Part shown: one piece after another, positions 61,753 to 64,000 of the stretch
How positions within the stretch are numbered: the first letter of the stretch is position 1
Layout of the letters: every line of letters begins with the position of its first letter
NCBI RefSeq assembly: GCF_000513935.1
Contig: NZ_AZUY01000018.1
Span: 28,783 to 92,782 of the forward strand
Source of the DNA: Mesorhizobium sp. WSM3626
Lineage (GTDB): Bacteria > Pseudomonadota > Alphaproteobacteria > Rhizobiales > Rhizobiaceae
Length of the DNA: 64,000 nucleotides
Direction of reading: 5' to 3'
Translations under genes and position numbers: made by a program
Notes under the pieces: model-generated
What the model was told of the DNA's origin: nothing
Seen by the model: only the letters and a program-made list of their open reading frames with translations
Database searches by the model: none

Positions 61753-62700
61753 ATGACAGCCTACCTCCTCAAGCGCCTCGCCATCGCCTTCGCAACGCTG
61801 GTCCTCGCCTCGATGGTGGTGTTCGCCGTGCTGGAGGTCCTCCCCGGCGACCCTGCGCGGCTGATGCTGGGTATGAATGCCAGCGCTGATCAGGTCGAAC
61901 TCTTGCGCAACCAGATGGGTCTCAACGCGCCACTTGTCCTGCGCTACCTGCATTGGGCCGGTGGCCTGCTCAGCCTCGATTTCGGCCGCTCCTATACCTA
62001 TTCGGTGCCGGTCATCGATCTCGTGCGTGAACGGCTCGCCGTCTCGCTGCCGCTGGCGCTGATCGCGCTGGCGCTCTCTACCATCATCGCCATTCCGGTC
62101 GGGCTTTATTCCGCCAGCCGGCGCGGACGGGCCGGCGACACGATTTCAATGGGCGTGGCGCAGCTTGGCGTCGCCGTCCCCAATTTCTGGTTCGCGCTGA
62201 TGCTGATCTATATCTTTGCCGTCTGGCTGCGCCTGGTCCCAGCCGGTGGTTTTCCCGGTTGGGCAGCCGGCGCCTGGCCCGCGCTGAAATCGCTGCTGTT
62301 GCCGGCGGTAGCGCTTGCCCTGCCACAAGCGGCGATCCTGGCGCGCGTCACCCGCTCGGCGCTGATCGAGGTGCTGAACGAGGACTATATCCGCACCGCC
62401 CGCGCCAAGGGCCTGCCCTATCGCGCCGTGCTGTGGCGGCACGCGCTGCGCAACGCCATGATCCCGGTGCTGACCATTCTTGGCCTGCAATTCGCCTTCC
62501 TGCTCGCCGGTACCATCATCATCGAGAATGTCTTCTATTTGCCCGGTCTCGGCCGGCTGGTGTTCCAGGCGATCACCCAGCGCGACCTGATCGTCGTCGA
62601 AAGCGTGGTCATGCTGCTGGTCGCTGCCGTCATTGCCGTCAACCTCGTCGTCGACCTTTCCTATGCGGTGGTCGATCCTCGCCTGAGGACCCGGCAATGA
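61753..62700 (+). CDS. peptide/nickel ABC transporter permease (DppB type)
   Basis: 315 aa from ATG 61753; frames starting further upstream lie in the palindrome and are not real. Six helices with the N-terminal LLKRLAIAFATLVLASMVVF and the BPD coupling signature EDYIRTARAKGLPYRAVLWR, then FYLPGLGRLVFQAITQRDLI, typical of DppB. It forms the translocation channel with the next permease, whose ATG overlaps its stop by four bases. Confidence 0.92.
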   Translation: MTAYLLKRLAIAFATLVLASMVVFAVLEVLPGDPARLMLGMNASADQVELLRNQMGLNAPLVLRYLHWAGGLLSLDFGRSYTYSVPVIDLVRERLAVSLPLALIALALSTIIAIPVGLYSASRRGRAGDTISMGVAQLGVAVPNFWFALMLIYIFAVWLRLVPAGGFPGWAAGAWPALKSLLLPAVALALPQAAILARVTRSALIEVLNEDYIRTARAKGLPYRAVLWRHALRNAMIPVLTILGLQFAFLLAGTIIIENVFYLPGLGRLVFQAITQRDLIVVESVVMLLVAAVIAVNLVVDLSYAVVDPRLRTRQ

Positions 62701-63566
62701 CGCTGCGCATCGACATCCCCGAAGAGACGTTCCGCAGCATTCTGGCCAAGGCATTTGGAAACGCGGCATTCGTCGCCGGCTTAGTCATCACGGTGCTGAT
62801 CCTTGCGATGGCCATCGTCTCCTATGTCTGGACACCTTACGATGTGACGAAGCTGGTCATAGCCGACAAGACGCAAGGCCCCTCGCTGGCGCATTGGTTC
62901 GGCACCGACCATTTCGGCCGCGACATCCTGTCGATGATCATGGTCGGCGCGCGCAATTCGATTGCCGTGGCGCTGGTTGCCGTCGGGATTGGCATGGGGG
63001 CCGGCGTGCCGCTCGGCGCCTTCGCCGCGGCGCGCGGCGGCCTCGCCGACGAGGCGCTGATGCGTGTAAACGACCTCGTCTTCGCCTTCCCCGCGCTGCT
63101 GTCGGCCATAATGATTACAGCCATTTTCGGGCCGGGCGCCATCAACGCCATCATCGCCATCGGCATCTTCAACATTCCGGTCTTTGCCCGCGTCGCCCGT
63201 GCCGGCGCGCTTGCCGTCTGGCCGCGCGAATTCATCCTTGCCGCGCGCGCCGCCGGCAAGAGCAGCACGCAGATATCGATCGAACATGTACTGCCCAATA
63301 TCGCCACGCTGCTCCTGGTGCAGGGCACGATCCAGTTCGCGCTGGGTATCCTGGCCGAAGCCGGGCTTTCCTATCTCGGCCTCGGGGCGCAGCCGCCAAT
63401 GCCGAGTTGGGGCCGCATGCTGTTCGACGCCCAGACGCGCATGGTGGTGGCGCCGTGGATGGCGATCTTCCCCGGCATGGCGATCGTCGTCACCGTGCTC
63501 GGCCTGAACCTCCTGGGCGACGGCATCGCCGACATTCTCGACCCGAAATCGCGGCGGCAGCGATGA
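62697..63566 (+). CDS. peptide/nickel ABC transporter permease (DppC type)
   Basis: 289 aa from ATG 62697, overlapping dppB-like by four bases. DppC features: the cytoplasmic start before TDHFGRDILSMIMVGARNSI, the BPD coupling loop REFILAARAAGKSSTQISIE, and the ending AEAGLSYLGLGAQPPMPSWG. Its stop overlaps the start of the ATP-binding gene (ATGA), so the permeases and ATPase are translationally coupled. Confidence 0.92.
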   Translation: MTLRIDIPEETFRSILAKAFGNAAFVAGLVITVLILAMAIVSYVWTPYDVTKLVIADKTQGPSLAHWFGTDHFGRDILSMIMVGARNSIAVALVAVGIGMGAGVPLGAFAAARGGLADEALMRVNDLVFAFPALLSAIMITAIFGPGAINAIIAIGIFNIPVFARVARAGALAVWPREFILAARAAGKSSTQISIEHVLPNIATLLLVQGTIQFALGILAEAGLSYLGLGAQPPMPSWGRMLFDAQTRMVVAPWMAIFPGMAIVVTVLGLNLLGDGIADILDPKSRRQR

Positions 63567-64000
63567 GCCTGCTCGAAATCGACAATCTGTCGCTGACCAT
63601 CGGCGACACGCAGATCCTGAAAGAAATGGAACTCTCCGTCGCGCCCGGCGAGGTCATGGGGCTGGTCGGCGAATCCGGCTCCGGCAAATCGATGACCGCG
63701 CTGACGGTGATGCGGCTCCTGCCCCATGCCGCACGCCCCACCGGGCGCGTCACATTCGACGGCATCGATATTCTGACGGCAACCGAGGACCAGATGTGCG
63801 CCCTGCGCGGCGATGACATCGGCATGGTGTTCCAGGAACCGATGACAGCGCTCAATCCGGTCAAGACGATTGGCGAACAGGTCGCGGAAGGCATACGCTG
63901 GCACACCAGGGCAAGCCGTGCCGATGCCGAGGAGCGCGCGCGAAAAATACTCGACCGCGTCGGTCTGCCCTCGGCAAAGTTCCCGCTGTCGCGCTATCCC
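63563..64000 (+). CDS. peptide/nickel ABC transporter ATP-binding protein (DppD type), 3' end outside window
   Basis: 146 codons visible from ATG 63563. Walker A is GESGSGKS (MGLVGESGSGKSMTALTVMR) and the Q-loop is GMVFQEPMTALNPVKTIGEQ, both typical of oligopeptide/nickel transporter ATPases. The C-terminal half and possible second NBD lie beyond the window. The protein hydrolyses ATP to drive the DppB/DppC-like channel. Confidence 0.93.
   Translation, partial: MSLLEIDNLSLTIGDTQILKEMELSVAPGEVMGLVGESGSGKSMTALTVMRLLPHAARPTGRVTFDGIDILTATEDQMCALRGDDIGMVFQEPMTALNPVKTIGEQVAEGIRWHTRASRADAEERARKILDRVGLPSAKFPLSRYP

Overview
The window is a contiguous piece of a GC-rich chromosome from an alphaproteobacterium, most likely a Mesorhizobium-like member of the Hyphomicrobiales. 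The evidence is the Rrf2-family iron regulator RirA with Cys91/99/105, a rhizobial hmuPSTUV/hmuR haem-uptake locus, the acpXL-fabF2XL-fabF1XL-adhXL-lpxXL cluster for very-long-chain fatty acid on lipid A, a PutA lacking the N-terminal DNA-binding module with a divergent Lrp-type PutR, and a RIME-like rhizobial intergenic palindrome. I saw no prophage, insertion sequence, CRISPR array or integrase; the accessory character is in small modules between housekeeping genes.

Layout. 1-4 kb: surface-polysaccharide genes (3' part of an asparagine synthase, a GT4 glycosyltransferase and a beta-propeller protein). 4-8.3 kb: small enzymes (cupin, AhpD-like, AHSA1/SRPBCC, CutC, GNAT, acyltransferase 3). 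8.4-12.3 kb: a form II CO-dehydrogenase-like molybdo-hydroxylase (coxS-coxL-coxM), divergent from a FIST protein, hybrid histidine kinase and NarL-type regulator (12.4-15.8 kb) that resemble the NosP/NahK nitric-oxide sensing module. 16-25.2 kb: FAH and zeta-GST enzymes, an alcohol dehydrogenase, a MocR/EamA pair, a LysR/MFS pair and a MaoC hydratase. 25.5-27.3 kb: phasin and DUF445 protein.

27.4-36.5 kb is a compact haem-acquisition island: rirA, hmuVUTSP on the minus strand, and hmuR, a small secreted protein with an apparent frameshift, tonB and an IsdG/HmuQ-type haem oxygenase on the plus strand. TGA-N9-TCA operators lie before rirA and in the hmuP-hmuR gap. 36.5-47.2 kb: putA/putR, a di-haem peroxidase with a FixH-like partner, a 2-keto-3-deoxygluconate-type kinase, an aldose epimerase, succinate-semialdehyde dehydrogenase and an AEC permease. 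47.3-50.9 kb: a secreted caspase-like protein with ten regular 47-residue repeats, and a periplasmic histidine phosphatase.

51.2-52.9 kb holds what I consider the most unusual locus: two abutting, non-canonical tRNA-like RNAs (one with a 5-nt anticodon loop, one with a defective acceptor stem and no CCA) directly before a soluble slipin of the kind found in bacterial RNA-repair (RtcB/Ro/Y-RNA) operons. 53-57.9 kb: the very-long-chain acyl cluster, in which FabF2 lacks the catalytic cysteine and looks like a chain-length-factor partner of FabF1. 58-64 kb: an L,D-transpeptidase, an M20 peptidase and a peptide ABC transporter cut by the window end, with a large rhizobial palindrome between its first two genes.
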